From an uncultured Oscillospiraceae bacterium (GTDB lineage Bacteria > Bacillota > Clostridia > Oscillospirales > Ruminococcaceae), in the NCBI GenBank assembly GCA_934462925.1, contig CAKSIT010000001.1:186001-250000 (forward strand): 64,000 bases of DNA, given 5' to 3'. Below the pieces are notes generated by a model. That model saw only the letters and a list, made by a program, of their open reading frames with translations, ran no database searches and was not told the DNA's origin. This document shows, in pieces, positions 7,589 through 14,973 of the stretch. How positions within the stretch are numbered: the stretch's first letter is position 1; every line of letters begins with the position of its first letter. A program made the position numbers and the translations under genes.

Positions 7589-7705
7589 TTATCTGGTTTT
7601 TTTGCTGTTAAGCTGCCTGTCAAGCTCACGCGTACTCTGCCGTATTAGCTTTGCTATGCGCCACAGCTCCTGCTCGTTAAGTGCGTTGGTTTTGTTCTCT
7701 GCCAT
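7589..7705 (-). CDS. 38-aa conserved-position small protein
   Basis: This ORF is easily overlooked. Its ATG at 7705 follows a strong GAGGAGG site (7711-7717) and it ends in TAA. The product MAENKTNALNEQELWRIAKL continues with IRQSTRELDRQLNSKKTR. It is one amphipathic helix, acidic then basic. It fills the only gap between the connector and the next structural gene, with 10-bp and 11-bp spacers on either side, as expected for a real operon member. A small head-tail joining or chaperone peptide is possible. No family is recognised. Confidence 0.65.
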   Translation of the reverse strand: MAENKTNALNEQELWRIAKLIRQSTRELDRQLNSKKTR

Positions 7706-7715
7706 GGTTACCTCC

Positions 7716-8045
7716 TCAGCCGCTCACCCTGCGCGCGGTAAGCGTGTAGTGGTGCGGCTCGTCCGCGCAGTAAAGGCGCGCGTCGGTTATCTCCCACAGC
7801 GCCCCGCCGTATTCCGCGCTCATTCCCGCCGCAAACTCCAGTCCCTGCGGCAGGGAATAGGTCATGTCGTAAAATATCGTAAGCGCCGACAGCCCTCTCA
7901 CGTCCCCGCTCGCGTAGTCCGAAAGCGCGCTTTTCCGCTCGATACGCACGCTGCTTACGTCGGTGCGCGCGTAGCCGCTCCCGCTCGGCACAAGCAGCGT
8001 GAACTCGTCCGTCAGCAGCTGCTCGGGAATAGGCTCTATGCTCAT
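7716..8045 (-). CDS. minor capsid / head-tail joining protein
   Basis: This 109-aa protein contains TDEFTLLVPSGSGYARTDVS and ALWEITDARLYCADEPHHYT. Length, beta-rich content and position (second after the major capsid) match the small minor capsid proteins of A118-type Gram-positive phages. Its ATG overlaps the stop of the preceding connector gene by 4 bp. It would help close the capsid vertex above the portal. Confidence 0.65.
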   Translation of the reverse strand: MSIEPIPEQLLTDEFTLLVPSGSGYARTDVSSVRIERKSALSDYASGDVRGLSALTIFYDMTYSLPQGLEFAAGMSAEYGGALWEITDARLYCADEPHHYTLTARRVSG

Positions 8046-8440
8046 TCTATCGCCTCCACTCCGCTGAAAAGGCAGCCTGCGGCGCGCAGCAGCCCCACCA
8101 CCGCAAGGCTTGTGTCGTAAGGCTCAACGGCAGTCGAGCCGCTCTCCGTGCTTTTTGTAACGCTGTAGGAGAAGTCACCCACGGTGTACTTTTCAGAGCT
8201 TCCCTCGCCGCTTTTGCCGCTTTCCGTGCCGTATTCGCGGCGCAGCAGCTCCTGCGTCTGGAAAGCCGCCGCCTGCTTGACGAGCCTCGCCGCTTCGCCG
8301 CCCGCAGCGAGCGCCGCCGCAGCCTTGCCCTGCGTAAGCGCGGTCAGCACGAACTCCGCGCGTTCAAGGCAGCTTGCAAGCTCCTTGTCGTCGGACCACT
8401 CAAAACCCATCGCGTTAAATTCATCTTTTGTAAGTATCAT
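8042..8440 (-). CDS. head-tail connector (gp6/gp15-like)
   Basis: In this 132-aa protein the N-terminal half is helical (KDEFNAMGFEWSDDKELASC) and rich in Ala. A more polar middle (EYGTESGKSGEGSSEKYTVG) is followed by a helix. Short connector proteins with a helical bundle follow the capsid gene in SPP1/HK97-type operons and form the ring under the portal. Family assignment is by position and composition only. Confidence 0.6.
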   Translation of the reverse strand: MILTKDEFNAMGFEWSDDKELASCLERAEFVLTALTQGKAAAALAAGGEAARLVKQAAAFQTQELLRREYGTESGKSGEGSSEKYTVGDFSYSVTKSTESGSTAVEPYDTSLAVVGLLRAAGCLFSGVEAIE

Positions 8441-8583
8441 GTATCCTCCTTAGAGAAGCGCCGCACAGCCGTAAAGCCGCGCGGCGCGCAGTTCGCAGTA
8501 TCCCCGAAAGCGCCCGCCGTCCGCCGCGCCCCAAAGCACGACCAACCGTCAAAGCCTGCGCCGACAGCGGGCGCACGGGTCAG

Positions 8584-9474
8584 TTACTTCTCAACGGAAA
8601 CGGCAATCGCCGCCTTCTTATTGTCCGGCACGAACAGGTCGTGGTACTTGCGGTAGTCAATGTCCCACGCGTCCGCAAACTGGTTCGCCTCGGGCGTGAT
8701 TATCTTTACGTTGTCGGTCTTGCTCACGGCAATGGGGGCGGACTTGGGGCAGATGATCCAATTGATCCCCCCCGCGCCCTCCGCGGGCGCAAAGCCTCCC
8801 TCGCCGTTCGCGCTGAACGTATACGCAGTCTTCATTCGCGCGGAGGGTACGGGGATAACCGCCGCGCCGTTGACGGTCTTAACGCCGAACTCCAGCCCGC
8901 CCTGCGTGAACTGCGCGGAGTCTATCGTTCTGGAAAGCTCGCTTGAGAGCATGAGCTTGTCGTAAACGGGGCGCGACATGATGATAACGGTGTCGCCCTC
9001 GCCACCCGTGATGTCGCGCACGGCGCTCAGCTGCTCGAGAAGCTCGGAGAGGATAGTCGCCTTGTCGGGGGTGTATTCAGCCTTTATTCCCGCCGCAGCC
9101 GCAAGCTTTGAGTAGCGGTACGCGTCGATTTCGGGTATTACCTTTGTGCGCTGAAACTCTGCCGCGACATTCGCCGCCGCCAGCCCGAAGCCGCTTTCGT
9201 CAACGTCCACCGCGTCAATGCGGAAGCGCCTGCCCCTGTCCTGCGAAAGCGCGAACGTCTCGAACGAGTAGGTGACTGCGCCGCTTGTGTAGCCCTCGTC
9301 CCTGTCGTAAGTGCCAAGGCCCTGCGTGGACATTTTGGGCATTTTTATCTCGCTGCCGCCGTTGTAGATTACCTGCGCGGCGTTCTCCTCCATCCAGCCC
9401 GAGGTCGCGCCCTCGAGTATCTGCTTGTCAAGCTCCTTCTGAAAAACCTTTGCGTATTCAATCGTGTTTGCCAT
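8584..9474 (-). CDS. HK97-fold major capsid protein
   Basis: The 296-aa protein has the layout of SPP1/A118-type major capsid proteins. An N-terminal arm (residues 1-40) is followed by the E-loop segment GTYDRDEGYTSGAVTYSFET, the spine helix region ESGFGLAAANVAAEFQRTKVIPEIDAYRYSKLA and a P-domain/A-domain ending (INWIICPKSAPIAVSKTDNV). There is no signal peptide. It is preceded by a good AAGGAA site and a 172-bp gap containing a weak terminator-like hairpin. Encapsulins share this fold, but the adjacent portal, scaffold and terminase argue for a DNA-packaging capsid. Confidence 0.85.
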   Translation of the reverse strand: MANTIEYAKVFQKELDKQILEGATSGWMEENAAQVIYNGGSEIKMPKMSTQGLGTYDRDEGYTSGAVTYSFETFALSQDRGRRFRIDAVDVDESGFGLAAANVAAEFQRTKVIPEIDAYRYSKLAAAAGIKAEYTPDKATILSELLEQLSAVRDITGGEGDTVIIMSRPVYDKLMLSSELSRTIDSAQFTQGGLEFGVKTVNGAAVIPVPSARMKTAYTFSANGEGGFAPAEGAGGINWIICPKSAPIAVSKTDNVKIITPEANQFADAWDIDYRKYHDLFVPDNKKAAIAVSVEK

Positions 9475-9500
9475 GTTATTCTTCCTTTCATAGCCGTAGT

Positions 9501-9518
9501 AAAAGCCCTGTTAAGGGC
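9501..9518 (-). terminator. weak terminator-like hairpin between scaffold and capsid genes
   Basis: The minus strand reads GCCCT-TAAC-AGGGC followed by TTTT. The five-pair stem with a short U tract could give partial readthrough or act as a processing site that sets capsid mRNA level. The signal is weak. Confidence 0.35.
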
Positions 9519-9646
9519 GGGATATATTGCCGCACGAACGGTCAGCCGTAATTTATTCGTGCGGCGTTAAAGCGCCTGCGCGGCTCTGCGCCCTTTGTTT
9601 TATGGGCAGAACCGCCCGCCGTTTGCGCCGCCGCGCAGCTTTGCGC

Positions 9647-10036
9647 TTACTTCCTTGCGAAAATGCTCCTTATCATGGAGAAGCCGTCCGCGCTGCCGCC
9701 GCTCTGCGCGGAAAACTGCGGCAGCTCGCGCTTTACCGCCTTAAGGTGCGGGTATCCTTCCAGCACCTCGTGCGCCGCCTGCTCGGGAGCAGCGCCCGCA
9801 GCGCACAGCCCCTCCGCAAGGCGCGCAGCCTCCGAAAGCTGCTCGCGCGCCGCGCCCTCGATAAGCAGCGCCACGCGAATGTTAGCCTCCAGCAGCGCCG
9901 CTTTTAACTCCTGCGCTTCATTGCGCTCCGCTTCGTCGCGCGCTTCTTCCTGCAAAGCAGGGGCGGTAATGTCCCCCGCCGCGCTCTCAGCGGATTCCTC
10001 GCGCTTGTCAAGCGCCTGTTCAAGCTCCGTTTCCAT
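9647..10036 (-). CDS. capsid scaffold protein
   Basis: This 129-aa protein is very rich in Ala and Glu and predicted to be almost all helix/coiled coil (ARDEAERNEAQELKAALLEA), with a basic C-terminal end (MIRSIFARK), the part that typically binds the capsid subunit. Position between portal and capsid genes is the classic scaffold position. It is short for the family. Its start overlaps the portal stop by 17 bp. Confidence 0.7.
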   Translation of the reverse strand: METELEQALDKREESAESAAGDITAPALQEEARDEAERNEAQELKAALLEANIRVALLIEGAAREQLSEAARLAEGLCAAGAAPEQAAHEVLEGYPHLKAVKRELPQFSAQSGGSADGFSMIRSIFARK

Positions 10037-11393
10037 TGTTATCCGTCCTTTCCATAGCCAGCGCTTCCTCCATAGAAACGCCGTAAATCTGCGACAGCGC
10101 CCTTGCGCGTGAGATAAGCCCCGCGCCGTAGAGCTTCACCGCCCTGTCCGTGCGCGTTCCCTCGTCCTCGCAAACGCCGTCCGCAAACGCAAGCTCCGCC
10201 TTTTCCGAGGCGCTCTCGCTCAGCAGCCCGCCCATTTTGCCGAGTATGCAGACGTTCTCCGCCACGCGCGCAAGCCCCGCCGCAATAAGCCCGCGGTAGA
10301 AGCGCTGCGTGCGGTAGCTGCGGCTGCCGCGGCTTATTACCTCCGTAGCCGTGCGCACCGAACCCGCCTTGTACGACAGCGCGCCCTCGCTGAGTCCCGC
10401 CTGCATACAAAGCATATCAAGCAGGGCGTTGAGCGCTTCAAGGTGTTCCGTCACGCGAAGCTGGGCGGTGTTGTCGGTGATTTTAAGCTCCTCCGCGTCC
10501 GTTGTGGACATTGCCTGAAACACCTCGTCGTTCGCGTCGAAGTAGCGCTTGATGTCGCCCTTTTCGTCGTACTCGCCGCGCACGGCGTAGTAAGGTACGA
10601 TAATGCGCTTTTTGCCGAGAACGAACTCCCTGCACAGGCTGTCGAACACCGTGTCAAGTTCGCGCAGCGTGTCCTCCGCGCTAGCAAAAACGGACGTTCC
10701 CAGCGCGCCGCAGCCGCTTTCACCGCAGCCGCTGCCCGCGCGGAAGTACACGAACAGCGGCTTTGTCAGCCCCTCTATCACCGAGCGCTCCGCCATGTCG
10801 GGGAATACGTCGGCAAGCTTTGCGGGCGAGCCGTTCTCGTTCAAAAGCCTGTTTTCGATAACGCAGCCGTCGTCGGTAAGCTCCTGCGTCTGCGCAAGTA
10901 CGTAGCTTTTCGCGCCGCGCACTATTTTTGAGCCGAAAGCGCCGCCGCTTATCCCGCGCCCGTCCCACACGGTCGGCACAAAGCACTCCGCCGTAACAAA
11001 GTCGAGCTTTACGCCGCCGTCCCAGTAAACGCGGACCGCGCCGCCGCCGAGCGCAAACACCTTTTCCAGAAAGTCGGGGAAGCGTTCCCAAAAGTTGTTG
11101 TCTGCAAGCGTTTTAAGCAGAAAGCGCTCTGTTTCGCCGTCGGGGCTTACTATCTGCGTACCCTCCGCAAAGCACAGCCGCGAAAGCTCCGCGCAAAGCG
11201 CCTTTGCCGCGTTCAGCGCCGCGACCCTGCGCGTGCCGCCGCTAAGACCTCCGCGCCTTGTCCAGCGCCAGTCGCCGCCGCCGTTGTAGATGTCCGCCCA
11301 GCGCGCCAGCTCCCCCGCGTAAAACGCCGAAAGCTGCGCGCTCTGCTGCGGCTTTCTGAATGCGCCCGAGAAAAGAAAATTCTTAAGCTCCAA
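10020..11393 (-). CDS. phage portal protein, A118/SPP1-like
   Basis: The product is 457 aa if read from TTG 11393, which sits 8 bp behind AAGGAG. A longer in-frame ATG upstream runs through terminator hairpins and gives an implausible leader. Features of A118-type portals are seen: N-terminal ADIYNGGGDWRW, AALNAAKALCAELSRLCFAE, a mid-protein FALGGGAVRVYWDGG, SYKAGSVRTATEVISRGSRS and the C-terminal helical region with ALSQIYGVSMEEALAMER. It would form the dodecameric DNA gate at one capsid vertex and dock the terminase. It is the first gene of the cassette. No strong sigma-A promoter is visible before it. Confidence 0.85.
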   Translation of the reverse strand: MELKNFLFSGAFRKPQQSAQLSAFYAGELARWADIYNGGGDWRWTRRGGLSGGTRRVAALNAAKALCAELSRLCFAEGTQIVSPDGETERFLLKTLADNNFWERFPDFLEKVFALGGGAVRVYWDGGVKLDFVTAECFVPTVWDGRGISGGAFGSKIVRGAKSYVLAQTQELTDDGCVIENRLLNENGSPAKLADVFPDMAERSVIEGLTKPLFVYFRAGSGCGESGCGALGTSVFASAEDTLRELDTVFDSLCREFVLGKKRIIVPYYAVRGEYDEKGDIKRYFDANDEVFQAMSTTDAEELKITDNTAQLRVTEHLEALNALLDMLCMQAGLSEGALSYKAGSVRTATEVISRGSRSYRTQRFYRGLIAAGLARVAENVCILGKMGGLLSESASEKAELAFADGVCEDEGTRTDRAVKLYGAGLISRARALSQIYGVSMEEALAMERTDNNGNGA

Positions 11394-11470
11394 GCTCCTT
11401 GCTCCTTTCGTTTTATTTGCGGTTTTCCCGCTGAATAAATGATACAGCGCCCGCGACTGCAATAAACTGC

Positions 11471-11521
11471 AAAACGAAAAGCCCCCGATAAACCGCAGCC
11501 TAATGCGGAATATCGGGGGGC
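11471..11521 (-). terminator. two-tier terminator-like hairpin upstream of the portal gene
   Basis: On the minus strand, CCCCCGATA pairs with TATCGGGGG, with an inner stem CCGCA/TGCGG, followed by TTTTCGTTTT. It lies between rlmA and the portal start, so it would insulate the cassette from upstream transcription or act as an attenuator for it. Confidence 0.6.
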
Positions 11522-11529
11522 AGGGGAAC

Positions 11530-11558
11530 AAAAAATCCCGCGCTTCAGCACGCGGGAC
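11530..11558 (-). terminator. rlmA terminator
   Basis: The minus strand reads TCCCGCG, loop TGCTGAAG, CGCGGGA, then TTTTTTGTT. It is a clean intrinsic terminator about 60 bp after the rlmA stop. Confidence 0.8.
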
Positions 11559-11575
11559 AGTCTTTCTATAAGCTT

Positions 11576-11599
11576 AATCCCGCGCCGAAACGCGGGATT
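11576..11599 (-). terminator. additional hairpin after rlmA
   Basis: This perfect 9-bp stem AATCCCGCG / CGCGGGATT with a 6-nt loop stands directly before the terminator at 11530-11558 and has almost the same stem. It lacks its own U tract. With the two hairpins downstream it makes three consecutive stop-type structures at the edge of the phage cassette. Confidence 0.5.
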
Positions 11600-11614
11600 C
11601 ATTGAATATATTCC

Positions 11615-12535
11615 TTATTCCTTTCGGTACATCAGCACCTCAAACGCAGCCGTATCGCAAAAGCGCTCGTGCGTGCCGAAGTAGGAGTAGAGCGCCGCCG
11701 CGTCCGCAGGCGACGTCTTGTAGTAATACGGGGTCATCGTGAAAAGCGCGTTAAGCAGCTGCTGGCTGTCAAGGCTTATTTCGCAGGAAACCCCGCGCTT
11801 GCCAAGGAACTCAAAGCCCTCCGTTTCGTAGGGCTTCACCTCGTTGTAGTAAGGGCGTTCGTACAGCAGCGACTTAAGCCCGTAAAGGTGTTCGCGCGCG
11901 GGGATAGCCTCGATAACGCACCCGCCGCGCTTAAGCACGCGCAGCAGCTCGTCCGTACACATCGGCGCGAACACCACCGCCGCCAAATCAAGCGCGCCGT
12001 CCGCCACGGGCAGCCTGAAGCTGCTCGCAACCGCGGGGAATACGCCGTCCCGCGCCCGCGCGCGCCCCACGGTAAGCGCCTGCTTGCTTATATCAAGCGC
12101 GTAAAGCGAAGCGTTCCTGCCGCCCTCGCATAGCGTGCGGTACAGCTCGTGCGTGTAGTAAAGCTCGCCGCACCCGCAGTCGGCGGCAGCAGGGCAGGGT
12201 ACGTCCGCGCAAAGCTCGCGCGCCGCAGCGCAGAGCGCCTCACGCAGCGGCTCGTAAGCGCCCGAGCCTAAAAACTCGCTGCGCGCCCTTACCATTTCGC
12301 GGCTGTCGCCGGGGTCTTTTACATTCTTGTGCTGCGGTAAAAGCAGGTTTACATACCCGCCCGCGCTTATGTCAAAGCAGTGTCCTCTGGGGCACAGCAG
12401 CGAATGCTCGCCGTTAAAAGCGAGCCGCGGCGCGGCGGCCGCGCCGTGCTTGTCCGCGCATACGGGGCATATGTAGGCGAGCGGCCTGTCCCAGCGCTCA
12501 AACGCGGGCTTGCAGGCGGTCGTGGGGTCGTTCAT
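11615..12535 (-). CDS. rlmA: 23S rRNA (guanine-N1)-methyltransferase RlmA
   Basis: The 306-aa protein has an N-terminal zinc-binding part with CPVC near residue 22 and CPRGHCFD near residue 49, then the diagnostic GYVNLLLPQHKNVKDPGDSR and EMVRARSEFLGSGAYEPL. The SAM-binding fold follows (AADCGCGELYYTHEL, YALDISKQALTVGRARA). The family methylates N1 of a guanine in helix 35 of 23S rRNA with SAM. In Gram-positives this can affect macrolide binding. A single-gene unit with its own promoter and terminator is seen. Confidence 0.9.
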   Translation of the reverse strand: MNDPTTACKPAFERWDRPLAYICPVCADKHGAAAAPRLAFNGEHSLLCPRGHCFDISAGGYVNLLLPQHKNVKDPGDSREMVRARSEFLGSGAYEPLREALCAAARELCADVPCPAAADCGCGELYYTHELYRTLCEGGRNASLYALDISKQALTVGRARARDGVFPAVASSFRLPVADGALDLAAVVFAPMCTDELLRVLKRGGCVIEAIPAREHLYGLKSLLYERPYYNEVKPYETEGFEFLGKRGVSCEISLDSQQLLNALFTMTPYYYKTSPADAAALYSYFGTHERFCDTAAFEVLMYRKE

Positions 12536-12571
12536 AGCTGTTCTCCTTATTAAGTGTTAATGGTTTTTTCT

Positions 12572-12600
12572 ATTATATACTATTTTTCTGCCATATTCAA
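12572..12600 (-). promoter_or_regulatory. sigma-A promoter of rlmA
   Basis: The minus strand has TTGAAT, 17 bp, TATAAT. It lies 37 bp upstream of the rlmA ATG, behind AAGGAG. Confidence 0.8.
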
Positions 12601-12688
12601 GGGCTGTTTTTTGCGGATTTTTGTGCAACTTTCATAAAAATGGTTTTCGCATTTGTACATCATAAACTTAAAAATTCAACAAAAACTA

Positions 12689-12717
12689 TTGCATTTTGGG
12701 TAAGATTACTGTATAAT
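12689..12717 (+). promoter_or_regulatory. sigma-A promoter of the EF-G-like gene
   Basis: TTGCAT, 17 bp, TATAAT. Two short hairpins (CCCGCAATGCGGG and CCGCATAAGCGG) lie in the leader before the GGAGG at 12776. Confidence 0.8.
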
Positions 12718-12790
12718 ATTAACATACCCCCGCAATGCGGGAGAAATCACCGCATAAGCGGAACAGAATAAATACGGAGGTCGCACTACC

Positions 12791-14839
12791 ATGAAAACAT
12801 TCAAAGCCGACAGCATAAGGAACATAGTCCTCACGGGACACGGCGGCAGCGGAAAGACCGCTCTTGCCGAAGCAATGCTGTTCAAATGCGGGCTGACAGA
12901 CCGAATGGGAAACACCGCTGACGGCACGACCGTAAGCGATTACGACGCAGAAGAAATAAAGCGCAAGATTTCAATAAACGCGTCCGCAGCAAACTGTGTG
13001 TGGCGCGACACAAAGATAAACATAATAGACGCTCCCGGACAGTTCGACTTTATCGGCGGCATGTACGAGGGTACGCGCGCCGCTGAAAGCGTTGTTATAA
13101 CCGTAAACGGCAAGGACGGCGTATGCCCAGGCACGATAAAGGCGTACGACCTCGCCGCAGGGCTTAACAGGGCGCGTATGTTCGCTGTAACCTGTATGGA
13201 GGTTGAAAACAGCGACTTCTACCGCGTTCACACCCAGCTTAAAACGGTGTTCGGCCCGTCCGTATGCCCGATTGTCGTTCCATACGACAAAAACGGCCCT
13301 GTAGAGGCGTATATAAACCTGCTCACCATGAAAGCGTACAAATACGACAAAAAGGGCGTGCCTACAGAAGTCCCCATGCCCGCGAGCGAAAACCGCATAG
13401 CGGGTCTGCGCGCGGCAATGGCGGAGGCCGTAGCCGAAACCAACGAGGAGTTTATGGATAAGTTCTTCAGCGGCGAGGAGTTCACGCACGGCGAGCTTGT
13501 TAAGGGCATTCACGACGGCGTTGCAAACGGCACGATTACCCCCGTTGTATGCTGCGCGAACGACACGCTCTCAGGCGTTGATATGCTGCTTGACGCGGTA
13601 GTCGATATGCTGCCCTCTCCCAAGGAGCGCTGCATTGAAACGCTCGACGGCGAGCCGCTCCCGTGCGATGACGATAAGCCGCTTAAGGCCGTTGTGTTCA
13701 AGACCGTTGCAGACCCGTTCGTTGGCAGGATAAGCTACATAAAGGTAGCGCAGGGCAAGCTCGGCGCAAAGGACGAGCCGATAGACGCAGAAACGGGCGA
13801 GCCGCTGCGCTTTGGCAAGCTCATAACGGTTGTCGGCAAAAAGCAGGAGGAGATATCCGAGGTTTACGCGGGCGACATTGCAGCCGTAACAAAGCTTGAC
13901 GCAGCAACGGGCGACACAATTTGCGCAGCGGGCGGAACGTCCGCTGCGGGCGGCGACACCCGCGCGCTCGAGGGCATAAAGTTCCCCGCGGCGTGCTATT
14001 TCCGCGCGGTAAAGCTTGTCACGGGCGACGAGGGCAAGCTGTCCGCGGCGATAAAGAAGCTGCTTGAGGAGGACAGAACGCTCGCTTACTTCCACGACCA
14101 CGAAACGCACGAGCGCCTTATCGGCGGCCTTGGCGAGCAGCACCTTGACGTTGCTGCGGCAAAGCTCAAGAGCAAGTTCGGCATGGACGTTACGCTTTCC
14201 GCGCCGAAGATTGCGTACCGCGAGAGCATAGGCAAAACCGTGACTATCGAAAGCAAATACAAGAAGCAGTCGGGCGGTCACGGGCAGTACGGCCACGTTA
14301 AAATCGAGTTCGAGCCGCTTCACGGCGAAAGCGACGCGGTAGAGTTCGCTGAAAGGGTAGTGGGCGGCGCTGTTCCCAAGAACTTCTTCCCCGCCGTAGA
14401 AAAGGGCATTTACGACGCAGCTGCGGCAGGCGGCGTTCACGGATTCCCCGTTGTACGGTTTAGGGCGACTCTTGTTGACGGCAGCTATCACCCCGTGGAC
14501 AGCTCCGAAATGGCGTTCAAGACCGCCGCTTCAATGGCGTTCCGCGACTGCCTTAAGGAGGCTTCGCCGTTTATCCTCGAACCTGTAGATTCGCTTAAGA
14601 TAATCGTTCCCGACGACAAGCAGGGCGACGTTATGAGCGTGCTGTCCAAGCGCCGCGGCTCAGTCCTCGGCATGAACAGCATAGGCGGCGGCATGACCGA
14701 GCTTTTCGCGGACGCGCCCGCAGCCGAAATGCAGGACTTCGCGCTGGTGCTGCGCCAGATAACGCAGGGCCTGGGCGAGTTTACCTCGGCTCACGCCCGC
14801 TACGAAATGCTCCCCGCAGGCACAGAACCCAAGAAGTAA
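12791..14839 (+). CDS. elongation factor G-like GTPase with degenerate G motifs
   Basis: The 682-aa protein has the full EF-G domain order. The P-loop GHGGSGKT is near residue 17. Switch I includes GTTVSDYDAEEIKRKISI, and switch II is DAPGQFDF. Domains II and III follow, domain IV carries YKKQSGGHGQYGHVKIEFEP, and domain V has SVLSKRRGSVLG. Two departures from canonical EF-G are seen. The catalytic His of DxPGH is Gln, and the guanine-specificity motif NKMD is replaced by TCME in VTCMEVENSDF. It belongs to the EF-G-like paralogue group of Clostridia, whose role is poorly defined. GTP hydrolysis or base specificity may be altered. It is monocistronic, with its own promoter and terminator. Confidence 0.85.
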   Translation: MKTFKADSIRNIVLTGHGGSGKTALAEAMLFKCGLTDRMGNTADGTTVSDYDAEEIKRKISINASAANCVWRDTKINIIDAPGQFDFIGGMYEGTRAAESVVITVNGKDGVCPGTIKAYDLAAGLNRARMFAVTCMEVENSDFYRVHTQLKTVFGPSVCPIVVPYDKNGPVEAYINLLTMKAYKYDKKGVPTEVPMPASENRIAGLRAAMAEAVAETNEEFMDKFFSGEEFTHGELVKGIHDGVANGTITPVVCCANDTLSGVDMLLDAVVDMLPSPKERCIETLDGEPLPCDDDKPLKAVVFKTVADPFVGRISYIKVAQGKLGAKDEPIDAETGEPLRFGKLITVVGKKQEEISEVYAGDIAAVTKLDAATGDTICAAGGTSAAGGDTRALEGIKFPAACYFRAVKLVTGDEGKLSAAIKKLLEEDRTLAYFHDHETHERLIGGLGEQHLDVAAAKLKSKFGMDVTLSAPKIAYRESIGKTVTIESKYKKQSGGHGQYGHVKIEFEPLHGESDAVEFAERVVGGAVPKNFFPAVEKGIYDAAAAGGVHGFPVVRFRATLVDGSYHPVDSSEMAFKTAASMAFRDCLKEASPFILEPVDSLKIIVPDDKQGDVMSVLSKRRGSVLGMNSIGGGMTELFADAPAAEMQDFALVLRQITQGLGEFTSAHARYEMLPAGTEPKK

Positions 14840-14846
14840 TAACGCA

Positions 14847-14878
14847 CCGCGCCGCCCGAAAAGCGGCGCGGAATTTTA
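14847..14878 (+). terminator. terminator of the EF-G-like gene
   Basis: CCGCGCCGC, loop CCGAAAA, GCGGCGCGG, AATTTTA. It begins 7 bp after the stop codon. Confidence 0.8.
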
Positions 14879-14897
14879 CGATAATCGCGCGCCGTCC

Positions 14898-14926
14898 TTG
14901 ACAAAACCGCTTTTTTGTCGTATAAT
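14898..14926 (+). promoter_or_regulatory. sigma-A promoter of the U32-like gene
   Basis: TTGACA, 17 bp, TATAAT: both boxes match consensus. AAGGAG stands 13 bp before the ATG. Confidence 0.9.
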
Positions 14927-14973
14927 GTATAAAGCGGTATTACGCTAATAAAATTAAGGAGAAATCCAAGCCA

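Noticed and set aside
8584..9474. Encapsulin instead of phage capsid protein
   Set aside because: The HK97-type protein is flanked by scaffold, portal, connectors and a complete terminase, which encapsulin loci do not have.
2775..11590. Possible attachment-site direct repeat CCCGCGCCGAA on both sides of the phage cassette
   Set aside because: Only 11 bp, low complexity, one side belongs to the tandem array and the other to a terminator stem, and there is no integrase.
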